The notes under the pieces were generated by a model that was given only the letters and a program-made list of their open reading frames with translations, was not told the origin of the DNA and made no database searches. DNA of 64,000 nt from JABFSM01 sp963762545. GTDB lineage: Bacteria > Gemmatimonadota > Gemmatimonadetes > Gemmatimonadales > GWC2-71-9. The stretch is taken from the NCBI GenBank assembly GCA_963762545.1, contig CAVXLC010000003.1, forward strand, positions 517,376 through 581,375, written 5' to 3'. Position numbers and translations under genes: made by a program. Below, in pieces: positions 15,506 to 23,875 of the stretch. Within the stretch, counting starts at the first letter, position 1. Each line of letters starts with the position of its first letter.

Positions 15506-17418
15506 TCATCCCGATGAGCCGGATCCGGATCCTGGGTCCCCGGGGACGCCTCGATGCCGTTCTCGGCGCGATCCAGGACACCGGCCTGGTCCACCTCGCC
15601 GAGCCGAAGCTGGGCGAGCTGCTGCAGCCGGTGTCGCTGAGCGAGCGGGAATCCCGGCAGGCGCGCTACCTGCGCGCGATGGTGCGGGAGGTGGATGACC
15701 TTTCCCTCGGCGCCCGGCCCGGCCCCGCCGTTTCACCAGAGGCACCGGAGGCCGGTCCGTCGGAGCATCCGGAGTTCGCTCGCTGGGCCCGGACCGCCGG
15801 ACGCGCCCGGCGCCAGCTCGCCCGCCTGGACCGCCGCACCGAAGCCCTGGAACGAGAGCGGGCGGAGCTGGCCCGGTTCGAGCAGTTCGTCGCCGCGTTT
15901 CGCGGTCGGCTGCCGAGCGGGAACGCCGGCATGCAGAGCTACCATCTCATGCTGCGCGGCGAGGAAGTCCAGGCGGTCACCCGCCTGCGAGCCGCGCTCT
16001 CGGCGGTCCTGGGTGAGGGGTTCGCGCTCGAGGCCGCCGATCTGCCGAGCGGGGAGCGGGCGGCCCTCCTGCTGGTCCCCAACGCCGAGGCCCCCCGGGT
16101 CGAGCAGCTCCTGGCGCGCAGCGGCATCCAGGAGATGCCGCTGCCGGCCGGGATCACCGCCGGGTCGCTGGGCGCGACCCTTCCCGCGCTGGTGGCCCGG
16201 CGCGAGGGGCTGGATCGCGAGATCGCCGAGCTGCAGGGCGAGCGGGGCCGACTGCTCTCCGTTGCGGGACCGGAGCTCACCCGGGCGCGCGCCGTCGCGC
16301 AAGATCGGTTGCTCGAGCTCGGCGCGCGGGAACATGCCGGCATCACGCCCCGAAGCTTCGTCGTGGAAGGGTGGGTGCCCGCCGCCGCCGGGGATCGCTT
16401 GGCGCGAGCCCTGGCTCGGCAATTCGGGGCCGAGGTCGTCATGGAGGAAGTCAGCCGGGAGGAATGGCGCGGCGAAGAGGCCCCGGTCGTGCTGACCAAC
16501 CCGCGCCTCTTCCAGCCGTTCGAGACCCTCACCCGCATGCTGCCGCTGCCCCGCTATGGCAGCATCGATCCCACTCCGTTCATGGCGGTGTTCTTCCCGA
16601 TGTTCTTCGGGTTGATCATGGGCGATACCGGCTACGGCATCGTGCTCGCCATCCTGGCCGCCGTGCTCCACCGGCGCAGCCGTCCGGGCGGCACGGTGCG
16701 GGCCGTGGCGGAGATCATGGGCCCCTGCGCCGCGTTCGCGATCGCGTTCGGGATCGGATTTGGCGAGTTCTTCGGAGACCTGGGACGCCGCTGGGCCGGG
16801 ATGCGCCCGCTGGTGATGGACCGTGAGAAAGCGCTACTGCCGTTTCTCGGGCTCACGGTGGCCATCGGCTTCGTGCATGTGGCGCTGGGGCTGGTGCTCG
16901 GCATCGTCAATGCCGGACGGAGCCATCCTCGCCAGGCGGTCGGCCGCGGCGCCGCGCTGGTGATGGTGTGCTTCGTCGCGATCGCGCTGCTGGCCGGCGT
17001 GCGGGTGCTGCCCCAAGGGTTCTTCACCCCCGCGGTGATCGTCATCCTGCTGGCCTTCCCGGTGCTGGTGATCGCCGAAGGCATCATCGCCCCGATCGAG
17101 TTCCTCTCGACCCTGAGCAACATGCTCTCCTACGCCCGTATCATGGCGCTGGGCACGGCGTCCGTGATGATGGCGGTCGTCGCCAACCGACTGGCCGGCG
17201 CCTTCGGCGGCGTGGTGGTGGGAGTCCTGTTCGGCCTGCTCTTCCACCTCGTCAACTTCGCCCTCGGGATCTTCGCGCCGGCCATCCACGGCTTGCGGCT
17301 GCATTACGTCGAGTTCTTCGGGAAATTCTACAGCCCCGGAGGGCAGCAATATCATCCGCTCGGCCGCTGGCGGCCGGGCGACACCAAACACCCACTTCCT
17401 GCCAAAGGAACGTCATGA
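15502..17418 (+). CDS. ntpI: V/A-type ATPase subunit I (membrane stator)
   Basis: 638 residues. The N-terminal half (to ~330) is cytoplasmic with long coiled coils (TAGRARRQLARLDRRTEALERERAELA). It begins with the family block MSRIRILGPRGRLDAVLGAIQDTGLVHL. From ~345 eight membrane helices follow, starting PTPFMAVFFPMFFGLIMGDTGYGIVLA. The conserved Arg-bearing helix is in LSTLSNMLSYARIMALGTASVMMAVVANRL, needed for ion passage against the K ring. The GTG at 15502 overlaps the previous stop; an ATG at 15514 is an alternative start. Confidence 0.93.
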   Translation: MIIPMSRIRILGPRGRLDAVLGAIQDTGLVHLAEPKLGELLQPVSLSERESRQARYLRAMVREVDDLSLGARPGPAVSPEAPEAGPSEHPEFARWARTAGRARRQLARLDRRTEALERERAELARFEQFVAAFRGRLPSGNAGMQSYHLMLRGEEVQAVTRLRAALSAVLGEGFALEAADLPSGERAALLLVPNAEAPRVEQLLARSGIQEMPLPAGITAGSLGATLPALVARREGLDREIAELQGERGRLLSVAGPELTRARAVAQDRLLELGAREHAGITPRSFVVEGWVPAAAGDRLARALARQFGAEVVMEEVSREEWRGEEAPVVLTNPRLFQPFETLTRMLPLPRYGSIDPTPFMAVFFPMFFGLIMGDTGYGIVLAILAAVLHRRSRPGGTVRAVAEIMGPCAAFAIAFGIGFGEFFGDLGRRWAGMRPLVMDREKALLPFLGLTVAIGFVHVALGLVLGIVNAGRSHPRQAVGRGAALVMVCFVAIALLAGVRVLPQGFFTPAVIVILLAFPVLVIAEGIIAPIEFLSTLSNMLSYARIMALGTASVMMAVVANRLAGAFGGVVVGVLFGLLFHLVNFALGIFAPAIHGLRLHYVEFFGKFYSPGGQQYHPLGRWRPGDTKHPLPAKGTS

Positions 17419-17633
17419 ATCCGATCTGGATCGTCCTGGCCGCGGCGGCCGCCATCAGCATTCCCGCCCTGGCAACGGGGTGGGCGCAATCGCGCATCGG
17501 CCCCGCGGTGGCCGCGAGTCTCGCGGAAAAGCCCGAGTTGAGCACCACGGCCATCCTCCTGGTCGCCATTCCCGAAACGATGGCGATACTCGGATTCGTG
17601 GTCGCGGTGCTGATCCTGTACCGGGGCGCCTGA
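17415..17633 (+). CDS. ntpK: V/A-type ATPase subunit K (c-ring, single hairpin)
   Basis: 72 residues, two transmembrane helices joined by a polar loop at ~LAEKPELS. Helix 2 carries the ion-binding Glu54 in AIPETMAILGFVVAVLIL. Gln25 in helix 1 lies 15 residues before the loop Pro, the same offset as Gln32 in the Na+-binding c subunit of Ilyobacter, and Glu54 is followed by Thr55. Gln plus Glu-Ser/Thr is the known signature of Na+-binding rotor rings, so this motor may be Na+-coupled. The single-hairpin size matches Thermus/archaeal rotors rather than the duplicated 16-kDa form. ATGA overlap with ntpI. Confidence 0.9.
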   Translation: MNPIWIVLAAAAAISIPALATGWAQSRIGPAVAASLAEKPELSTTAILLVAIPETMAILGFVVAVLILYRGA

Positions 17634-17636
17634 TCG

Positions 17637-18215
17637 GTGAGCATTGACGCGCTGCTCGACGTCCTCGAGCGCGAGGCGCAAGCGGAGGCGGCCAGGCTGA
17701 TCTCCGAGGCGCAGCGGCAAGCCGGAGAGATCCTGGCGCGGGCCGACGCCGAAGCCGATCGGCGCCGGGCGGACGGGCTCCACCGCCTGGAGCAGGAGGC
17801 CCGGCGGGCCGTGGCGCGCCGGACGGCGGCGACCGCGCGGGGATTTCGCGCGGAGCGCCTTCAGGAGCGGGCCGCGGTGCTGGAGCGGGTCCTGGCCGAG
17901 GCGGAACGGGAGCTCCGCACCGCGGGGGCCGACCGCTACGACGGCCAGCTCGCCGCGATGGTCGCCGCGACACTGCAGTTCCTCGACGGTACGCCCGCCG
18001 TGATCCATTGCCGGCCGGAAATCGCGGCGCGGGTGGAGCAATGCCGCGGGGAGCGCACGGGGCTGACGGTAGTGCCCGGCGCCGATGCCGCCGCCGGCAT
18101 TCTGGGTGAGGCGGCCGATGGCTCGGTTGTCGTGGATAACACGCTGCCGGCGCTGCTCCGCCGCCGGGCTCCGGAGCTCGCCGTGGCCGTCGCGGCCCGG
18201 CTCGAGGCGACGTGA
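17637..18215 (+). CDS. ntpE: V/A-type ATPase subunit E
   Basis: 192 residues from a GTG at 17637. The N-terminal half is a coiled coil (LEREAQAEAARLISEAQRQAGEILARADAEADRRR). The C-terminal half is the globular domain that binds the top of the A3B3 head (GILGEAADGSVVVDNTLPALLRRRAPELAVAVAARL), containing the family's DNTL element. Forms the peripheral stalk with the G/H subunit. Starts 3 bp after ntpK; the stop overlaps ntpC in GTGA. Confidence 0.9.
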   Translation: MSIDALLDVLEREAQAEAARLISEAQRQAGEILARADAEADRRRADGLHRLEQEARRAVARRTAATARGFRAERLQERAAVLERVLAEAERELRTAGADRYDGQLAAMVAATLQFLDGTPAVIHCRPEIAARVEQCRGERTGLTVVPGADAAAGILGEAADGSVVVDNTLPALLRRRAPELAVAVAARLEAT

Positions 18216-19231
18216 GCATATCCTGGGGTGCCGCCAATGCCCGGGCTCGCGGGCTCGCGACCCATCTCCTCGATCGGGAGTCTCTGCTCCAGGCCGCCGC
18301 GGCGGGCTCCTGGCCCGCGGCAACCAGGACGATCGTACAGCGCGGGTACCCGCTCTCCGACGGCGGCGGCGGACTCACGCCGGCCGAATTCGACCGCGCG
18401 GCCGGGCAAGTCCTCGCGGACCGGCTGGCGCTGCTCCGCCCCTGGCTCGGATCGGGGAGCGCGGCGCTGGCGGTGCTGACCGAAGCAGCGGAATACCGGG
18501 CGCTCCGACGACTCCTGCGCGGCACCGTCCAGGGCGCTTCCCGCAGCGCCCGGCTGCGGGGGGCGGTGCCCACCCCCGGCCTCCCGGCGCGAGCGCTCGA
18601 CCGGCTCGCGGGGGCCGGCACGCCGGCGGATCTCGCCGCGGCGCTGACCCGCATCGGACATCCCGCGGGGCCGGTCCTCCAGGCGGCCGCGGGCAGCGCA
18701 ACGGTTTCGGCGCTCTGGCGGCTCGAAGGGGCGCTCGCGCGGCTGTTCGCGCGGCGGGCCTCCCGGACGGCGCGGCACGCCGGCCGCGCGGTGCGCCGAT
18801 TCACGGCATCGCTGATCGATCTCGAGAACGCCCAGTCCCTCCTGCTCCGCCCGGAGTGGGGCCCGGACGTCGGCCCCGAGGAAGTCTTTCTCCCGGGCGG
18901 GCTCGTGCTCGACCGGGCCCGCTTCGCGACCGCCGCTCGGCTCGCCGCCGAGCGAGTCGGGAGCGCCCTGCAAGAGTGGTTCGGGCCCACGCCGCTCGGG
19001 CCGGCCTTCGCCGACGCGGGCGGACCCATGGCGTTCGAGGCCCGCGCCCTCGGGGCGCTGGTGGCATGGCAACGCCGCGAAGGCCGGCGGGATCCGCTCG
19101 GACCCGGCGTCGTGCTCGAGGTCATCGAGCGCATGCGGGCCGAGGCCCACGATGTCCGCCTGATATCGAGCGCGGTAGATCTCGGCGCGCCGCGCGGTGT
19201 GGTGGCCGCCGCCCTGGTGACCGACGCATGA
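18212..19231 (+). CDS. ntpC: V/A-type ATPase subunit C (d-like socket)
   Basis: 339 residues, all helical. It corresponds to the funnel-shaped subunit that seats the central stalk on the K ring (AtpC/NtpC, eukaryotic subunit d). Recognisable parts are WGAANARARGLATHLLDRESL at the start and LIDLENAQSLLLRP mid-protein, the latter being the family's DxxN element. Low sequence conservation is normal in this family, and its place between E and F supports the call. GTG start overlapping ntpE; the stop overlaps ntpF in ATGA. Confidence 0.85.
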   Translation: MSISWGAANARARGLATHLLDRESLLQAAAAGSWPAATRTIVQRGYPLSDGGGGLTPAEFDRAAGQVLADRLALLRPWLGSGSAALAVLTEAAEYRALRRLLRGTVQGASRSARLRGAVPTPGLPARALDRLAGAGTPADLAAALTRIGHPAGPVLQAAAGSATVSALWRLEGALARLFARRASRTARHAGRAVRRFTASLIDLENAQSLLLRPEWGPDVGPEEVFLPGGLVLDRARFATAARLAAERVGSALQEWFGPTPLGPAFADAGGPMAFEARALGALVAWQRREGRRDPLGPGVVLEVIERMRAEAHDVRLISSAVDLGAPRGVVAAALVTDA

Positions 19232-19554
19232 ACGCAACCGTGCGGGTCGTGTGCCGGCCGGGCCTGGCGCCCGGGTTTGGGCTGGCCGGCTTGCCGGCGG
19301 ATGCCGTGGCTCCCGACGAGGATGTCGCGACGCTGCTGGCCGGGTTGGCGCGGCACCCGGACATCGGGGTCGTGCTGCTGCAGGACCAGATCTACGACGC
19401 GCTTCCCGACGAGCTGCGCCGGCGGCTGGACCGCTCGTCCCATCCCGTGATCGTGCCGTTTCCCGGCCCCGCCTGGGAAGTACCCATCTCGGCGGAGGAG
19501 CGCGTCGTGGAGCTCCTGCGCCGCGCCATCGGCTACCGGGTCAAGCTCCGATGA
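19228..19554 (+). CDS. ntpF: V/A-type ATPase subunit F
   Basis: 108 residues. A Rossmann-like small subunit of the central stalk. Blocks visible are VRVVCRPGLAPGFGLAGLPADAV, the family's GFrLAG-like segment, and GVVLLQDQIYDALPDELRRRL. It modulates rotation and ATP hydrolysis in the head. Both ends overlap neighbours by four bases (ATGA at 19228 and at 19551), so it is translationally coupled within the operon. Confidence 0.9.
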   Translation: MNATVRVVCRPGLAPGFGLAGLPADAVAPDEDVATLLAGLARHPDIGVVLLQDQIYDALPDELRRRLDRSSHPVIVPFPGPAWEVPISAEERVVELLRRAIGYRVKLR

Positions 19555-21320
19555 CACCGCTTGAAGGCCGGATCATCCGGGCCGCCGGCGCGCTGGTGGA
19601 GGCGGCGCCGCTGCGCAGCGTCGGACTCTTCGAGATCGTGCGCGTCGGTCCACGCGGGCTGCTGGGTGAAGTCATCCGGCTCGACGGTGATGTCGCCACG
19701 ATCCAGGTGTTCGAGGATACCGCCGGGCTCGCCCTGGAGGATCCCGTGGTGGCCACCGGGGCGCCGCTCCTGGCCGAGCTCGGACCGGGGCTTCTGGGAT
19801 CGGTGCTCGACGGCACCGGCCGGCCCCTGGAGCAGCTCGCGGCGGCGGAGGGAATCTTCATCGGGGCGGGAACCCAGGCCCCCACGCTGGATCGCACCCG
19901 GCGCTGGCGCTTCGAGGCCACCGCGCACCCGGGCGATCGGCTGGAGCCGGGAGACCTGCTCGGAACGGTGGAAGAGCGACCCGGACTGAGACACTCCATC
20001 ATGGCGCCGCCCGATTGCCGCGGAGCCATCGAGTGGATCGAAGCGGGCGACCGCACGGTTGACGAGCCGGTCTGCCGGTTGCACGGCGGCCGGGAGCTTT
20101 CGCTGCTCCAGCGGTGGCCGGTGCGGGTGCCCCGCCCCGTCGCCGAGTGGCTTCCCGTCGACCGGCCGTTCGTGACCGGCCAGCGGGTGTTCGACCTGTT
20201 GTTTCCGGTGGCCGAGGGCGGGGCGGTTGCCGTCCCCGGCGGATTCGGCACCGGAAAGACCGTCATCGAGCAGTCCCTCGCGCGGTTTGCCGAGGCGGAC
20301 ATCGTCGTCTACGTCGGCTGCGGCGAGCGGGGCAATGAGATGGCCGAGGTCCTCGAAGAGTTCCCGACGCTGACCGACCCGCGAACCGGCCGGTCCCTCA
20401 TGGACCGGACGATCCTGGTGGTGAATACCTCCAACATGCCGGTGGCCGCGCGCGAAGCCTCGGTCTACCTCGGGCTCACGATCGCGGAGTACTACCGCGA
20501 CATGGGCTATCGGGTCGCGCTGATGGCCGACTCGCTCTCGCGCTGGGCGGAGGCGCTCCGGGAGATCGGCTCGTTGCTCCGCGAGATGCCGGGCGAAGAA
20601 GGGTATCCCACCGCGCTCTCCAACCGCTTGGGCAAGCTCTGCGAGCGGGCCGGGCGGACCCGCTCGCTGGGGCGGCCCGAGCGCAACGGGGCGGTGACCT
20701 TCATCGGCGCTATCTCGCCGCCGGGTGGCGACTTCTCGGAGCCGGTGACCCAGGCCGCCCTGCGCACGGTCGGCGCGCTGTGGGCGCTGGATGCCGCCCT
20801 GGCGCACCAGCGGCAGTTCCCCGCGGTGGATTGGGAGACGAGCTACAGCCTGCAGGTCGACGAGCTGACGCCGTGGCTCGACCGTGAAGGCGGCGCGGGC
20901 TGGGGCACCCTGCGGCACGAGATTCTCGAGCTGCTGCAGCACGACCGCGAGCTCCGTGAAGTGGCCGGCCTGGTGGGGCCCGATGCCCTGGAAGATCGCG
21001 ACCGGCTCACCCTCGAATCGGCCCGCCTGGTGCGCGACCTCCTGATCGGGCAGAGCGCCTACGACCCCAACGACGCCCGCTCGCCGGTCGCCAAGACCCA
21101 CGCCATCGCCGAGCTGATTCTGCGGTTTCGCCGGCTCGGGACGGAGGCCCTGGCCGCGGGCCGGGACTTCGGATCGCTGGACCTGGGACGGGCCCGCCGC
21201 GCCATCGCCGGGATCCGCGGTCTGGCCGATGGAGGCGATCCCGCGCGCCGCGCGGCGGCGGCGGATGAGCTGGTCCGCGCCGCCGGAACGCCGGTCGAAC
21301 CGAGCGTCCAACCCGCATGA
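19551..21320 (+). CDS. ntpA: V/A-type ATPase catalytic subunit A
   Basis: 589 residues, full length. The N-terminal barrel (residues 1-70) is followed by the bulge domain unique to V/A catalytic subunits (~115-185). The P-loop is VPGGFGTGKTVIEQS, the catalytic Glu lies in VYVGCGERGNEMAEVLEEFP, Walker B is YRVALMADSLSRWAEALREI, and the arginine-bearing helix is nearby. The GER motif and DSLSRWAEA are diagnostic for subunit A. Drives ATP hydrolysis or synthesis coupled to ion flow through I and K. Confidence 0.97.
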   Translation: MTPLEGRIIRAAGALVEAAPLRSVGLFEIVRVGPRGLLGEVIRLDGDVATIQVFEDTAGLALEDPVVATGAPLLAELGPGLLGSVLDGTGRPLEQLAAAEGIFIGAGTQAPTLDRTRRWRFEATAHPGDRLEPGDLLGTVEERPGLRHSIMAPPDCRGAIEWIEAGDRTVDEPVCRLHGGRELSLLQRWPVRVPRPVAEWLPVDRPFVTGQRVFDLLFPVAEGGAVAVPGGFGTGKTVIEQSLARFAEADIVVYVGCGERGNEMAEVLEEFPTLTDPRTGRSLMDRTILVVNTSNMPVAAREASVYLGLTIAEYYRDMGYRVALMADSLSRWAEALREIGSLLREMPGEEGYPTALSNRLGKLCERAGRTRSLGRPERNGAVTFIGAISPPGGDFSEPVTQAALRTVGALWALDAALAHQRQFPAVDWETSYSLQVDELTPWLDREGGAGWGTLRHEILELLQHDRELREVAGLVGPDALEDRDRLTLESARLVRDLLIGQSAYDPNDARSPVAKTHAIAELILRFRRLGTEALAAGRDFGSLDLGRARRAIAGIRGLADGGDPARRAAAADELVRAAGTPVEPSVQPA

Positions 21321-22696
21321 GCGGCATCGCGCGGACCTATCGCGGCGCGCATGGCGCCTCCGGACCCCTGCTGACGGTGCGGAACGCCCAGCGCAGCGCG
21401 CTGGGTGAATGGGTGACGATCGAAGACCCGAGCGGCCGGCGCCGCGGACAGGTCATCGAAGTGAGCCGGGACGCGACCGAGCTGCAGGTGTTCGAAGACA
21501 CGGTGGGACTCGGGCCGGCGGGCGCGCTGGTGACGCTCACCGGCGGGATCGCCCAGGCCACCGTCGGGACCGAGCTGTTCGGCCGGGTACTGAACGGCGC
21601 GGGCACCCCGCTCGACGGCCTCCCCGCCGTGGTGGGCGACGCGCTCCGGCCGGTGTGGGCGCAGCCCATCAATCCGGTGCGCCGCCGCAAGCCGCGCGAC
21701 CTGATCGAGACCGGCGTATCCGCCATCGACGGCATGAACACCCTGGTTCGAGGGCAGAAGCTTCCGATTTTTTCCGGGGCGGGCCTGCCCGGACTCGACC
21801 TGGCGGCCCAGATCGTCGAGGGCGCCCGCACCCCCCGCGACGAGCCGTTTGCCGTGGTCTTCGTGGCGATCGGCATCACCCAGCGGGAGGCCCAGCGATT
21901 CATGGCCCGATTCGAGGGCACCGAGGCCCTCGCACGCACCGTGTTCTACCTCAATCGCACCAGCGATCCGACCATCGAGCGGCTGCTGGCGCCCCGCCTG
22001 GCGCTGAGCCAGGCGGAATTCCTGGCGTTCGACCGCGGCATGCACGTGCTGGTGGTCCTGGCCGACTGCACCAACTACTGCGAGGCGCTGCGGGAGCTGG
22101 GAGCCGCCCGGGAGGAGATTCCCGGACGCCGCGGCTACCCCGGCTACATGTATACCGACCTCGCGTCGCTGTTCGAGCGGGCCGGCGTGCTGCGCGACGC
22201 GGCCGGGTCGGTTACCCAGCTGCCGATCCTGTCCATGCCGGACGACGACATCACCCACCCGATTCCGGACCTCACCGGGTACATCACCGAGGGCCAGATC
22301 GTGCTCTCCCGGGAGCTGGACCGCAAGGGGGTATTCCCGCCGATCGACGTGCTGCCCTCGCTTTCCCGGCTCATGAACTCGGGCATCGGAGCCCAGACGG
22401 TCCCCGAGCACCGGGTCTGGGCCGATCAGCTCTACGCCAGCTACGCCCGGGGCCGCGAAGCGCGCTTCACCGCGGCGATCGTGGGGGAAAGCGGATTGCC
22501 GGCGGCGGACCGGCGGGCGCTGCAGTTCGCCGAACGTTTCGAGCGGGACTTCGTCCACCAGGGTGCCGGACGCCGCACGATCGCGGAGACGATCGCCGCC
22601 GGCTGGCGGCTGCTCGAAGGGTTGCCGCGGGAAGATCTCGTGAAGCTGCCCGACGAGCTCCTGGCCCGGCGGCACCGTCCGGAGGGTGGGCCGTGA
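21317..22696 (+). CDS. ntpB: V/A-type ATPase regulatory subunit B
   Basis: 459 residues. The nucleotide-binding-like core lacks the Walker A lysine: the site reads PIFSGAGLPGLDLAAQI, as expected for non-catalytic B subunits. The family blocks KPRDLIETGVSAIDGMNTLVRGQKLP, RRGYPGYMYTDLASLFERAG and ITHPIPDLTGYITEGQIVLSREL are intact. It alternates with A in the head. ATGA overlap with ntpA; the stop overlaps the ntpD start in GTGA. Confidence 0.97.
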   Translation: MSGIARTYRGAHGASGPLLTVRNAQRSALGEWVTIEDPSGRRRGQVIEVSRDATELQVFEDTVGLGPAGALVTLTGGIAQATVGTELFGRVLNGAGTPLDGLPAVVGDALRPVWAQPINPVRRRKPRDLIETGVSAIDGMNTLVRGQKLPIFSGAGLPGLDLAAQIVEGARTPRDEPFAVVFVAIGITQREAQRFMARFEGTEALARTVFYLNRTSDPTIERLLAPRLALSQAEFLAFDRGMHVLVVLADCTNYCEALRELGAAREEIPGRRGYPGYMYTDLASLFERAGVLRDAAGSVTQLPILSMPDDDITHPIPDLTGYITEGQIVLSRELDRKGVFPPIDVLPSLSRLMNSGIGAQTVPEHRVWADQLYASYARGREARFTAAIVGESGLPAADRRALQFAERFERDFVHQGAGRRTIAETIAAGWRLLEGLPREDLVKLPDELLARRHRPEGGP

Positions 22697-23316
22697 GCGG
22701 CACCCGCCTGGCACCGACCCGCTCGCAGCTGCTCCGCTCCCGCGACCGGCTGGCGCGGGTCGCGCGCGGCATCGATCTCCTGACCCGGAAGCGGAAGGCC
22801 CTGGCCGCCGAGCTCTTCGGCATCGCGGTGCCGGCCATCGCCGCGCGGGCGCGGATCACCGAGTGCTCGGCGACGGCCTATGCCGCGTTGCTCGCTGCCC
22901 TGGCCGACCGGGGCGCCGCCGAGCTCGAATCGCTGGGCTGGCCGTCGCGGCCGATCGAGGTGGACATCGACACGAGCGATATCTGGGGCGTCGCGACCGC
23001 CGCGGTGCGGCGGCGGGCGCCGATCCGGCGGAGCCTGTCGGGCCGGGGACAGCACCCCGGCTCCACCGGCCCGGCGGCGGCCCTGGCGAGCGCGGAGTTC
23101 GAGCGGTTACTCGAGCTGCTGCTGGATGCGGCCTCCACCGAGCTCCGGCTGCGCCGGCTGGCGGAGGCGCTGGAACGCACCTCCCGCCAGGTCAACACGC
23201 TGGAGCGCCGGGTGGCGCCGGAGCTGACGAACGAGGTGCACCGGGTGCGCGGCCTGCTCGAGGAGCGGGAGCGCGAGGATCACTCCCGGCTCAAGAGACT
23301 GACGAGGCGCCGGTAA
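22693..23316 (+). CDS. ntpD: V/A-type ATPase subunit D (central stalk)
   Basis: 207 residues. Two long antiparallel helices form the rotor shaft: the N-terminal LAPTRSQLLRSRDRLARVARGIDLLTRKRKAL and the C-terminal LRRLAEALERTSRQVNTLERRVAPEL, both family hallmarks. Last gene of the ATPase operon. Its final 26 bp overlap the end of the convergent DUF2892 gene, so no terminator fits between them. Confidence 0.95.
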   Translation: MSGTRLAPTRSQLLRSRDRLARVARGIDLLTRKRKALAAELFGIAVPAIAARARITECSATAYAALLAALADRGAAELESLGWPSRPIEVDIDTSDIWGVATAAVRRRAPIRRSLSGRGQHPGSTGPAAALASAEFERLLELLLDAASTELRLRRLAEALERTSRQVNTLERRVAPELTNEVHRVRGLLEEREREDHSRLKRLTRRR

Positions 23317-23842
23317 CCGGCCGGCCCGGCGCGGGCGCTCCCGCCGGATTCGCGCGGTCGGGCGCGAGCCTCGGCTCGGCGCCGAGCCAGTACAGCCCGT
23401 TGGCCATGATGCAATACCCCGTGGCGGCAAACCACACCATCGCCGCGCCGACGAAGCCGGTGAAGGCCAGAAACCAGGGGCTCACGAGCAGCGACAGGGT
23501 GGACGCGATGGAGATGTTCACGCCGACCGCGACGTAGATCCGGCGTTCCAGGTACCACGTGTCGGTCTGCATGAAGTACCACTTGCTCTCACCGGTCTTG
23601 TCCCGCCCCAGCTTCGGCTTGAACCCGAGGCGATGGAGCAGGTTGCCCACCGGGCAGAATCCGGTGAAGGCCACGCTGATCGAGACCAGCCCGGTCGCAA
23701 TGACCATGAGCACCCAGCGCGGATCCACCCACACCGCAAGCGCGGTGCTCGCCAGCAGGACCACGCCCGCGATGAGCCAGACGGTCCGCTCGATGTACCA
23801 GGTGTTGGTCGGAACGATGTAGACGCCGGAGCGCAGGGCCAT
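23291..23842 (-). CDS. Membrane protein with two DUF2892-like repeats
   Basis: 183 residues. Two similar halves are visible, each starting with an aromatic motif before two membrane helices: TNTWYIERTVWLIAGVVLL and TDTWYLERRIYVAVGVNIS. The first half ends GFCPVGNLLHRLGFKPKL and the second GYCIMANGLYWLGAEPRL. Each half therefore holds a Cys in GFCPVGN or GYCIMAN, like the membrane anchor of YgaP-type rhodaneses. DUF2892 proteins are usually single ~65-residue units, so this is a tandem duplication. No catalytic domain is present. It lies 33 bp beyond the enoyl-CoA hydratase gene and could be the last gene of the hydrogenase operon. Confidence 0.75.
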   Translation of the reverse strand: MALRSGVYIVPTNTWYIERTVWLIAGVVLLASTALAVWVDPRWVLMVIATGLVSISVAFTGFCPVGNLLHRLGFKPKLGRDKTGESKWYFMQTDTWYLERRIYVAVGVNISIASTLSLLVSPWFLAFTGFVGAAMVWFAATGYCIMANGLYWLGAEPRLAPDRANPAGAPAPGRPVTGASSVS

Positions 23843-23875
23843 GGGATCGTCCTCTCGGAAGGGGTCGCGATCTGC

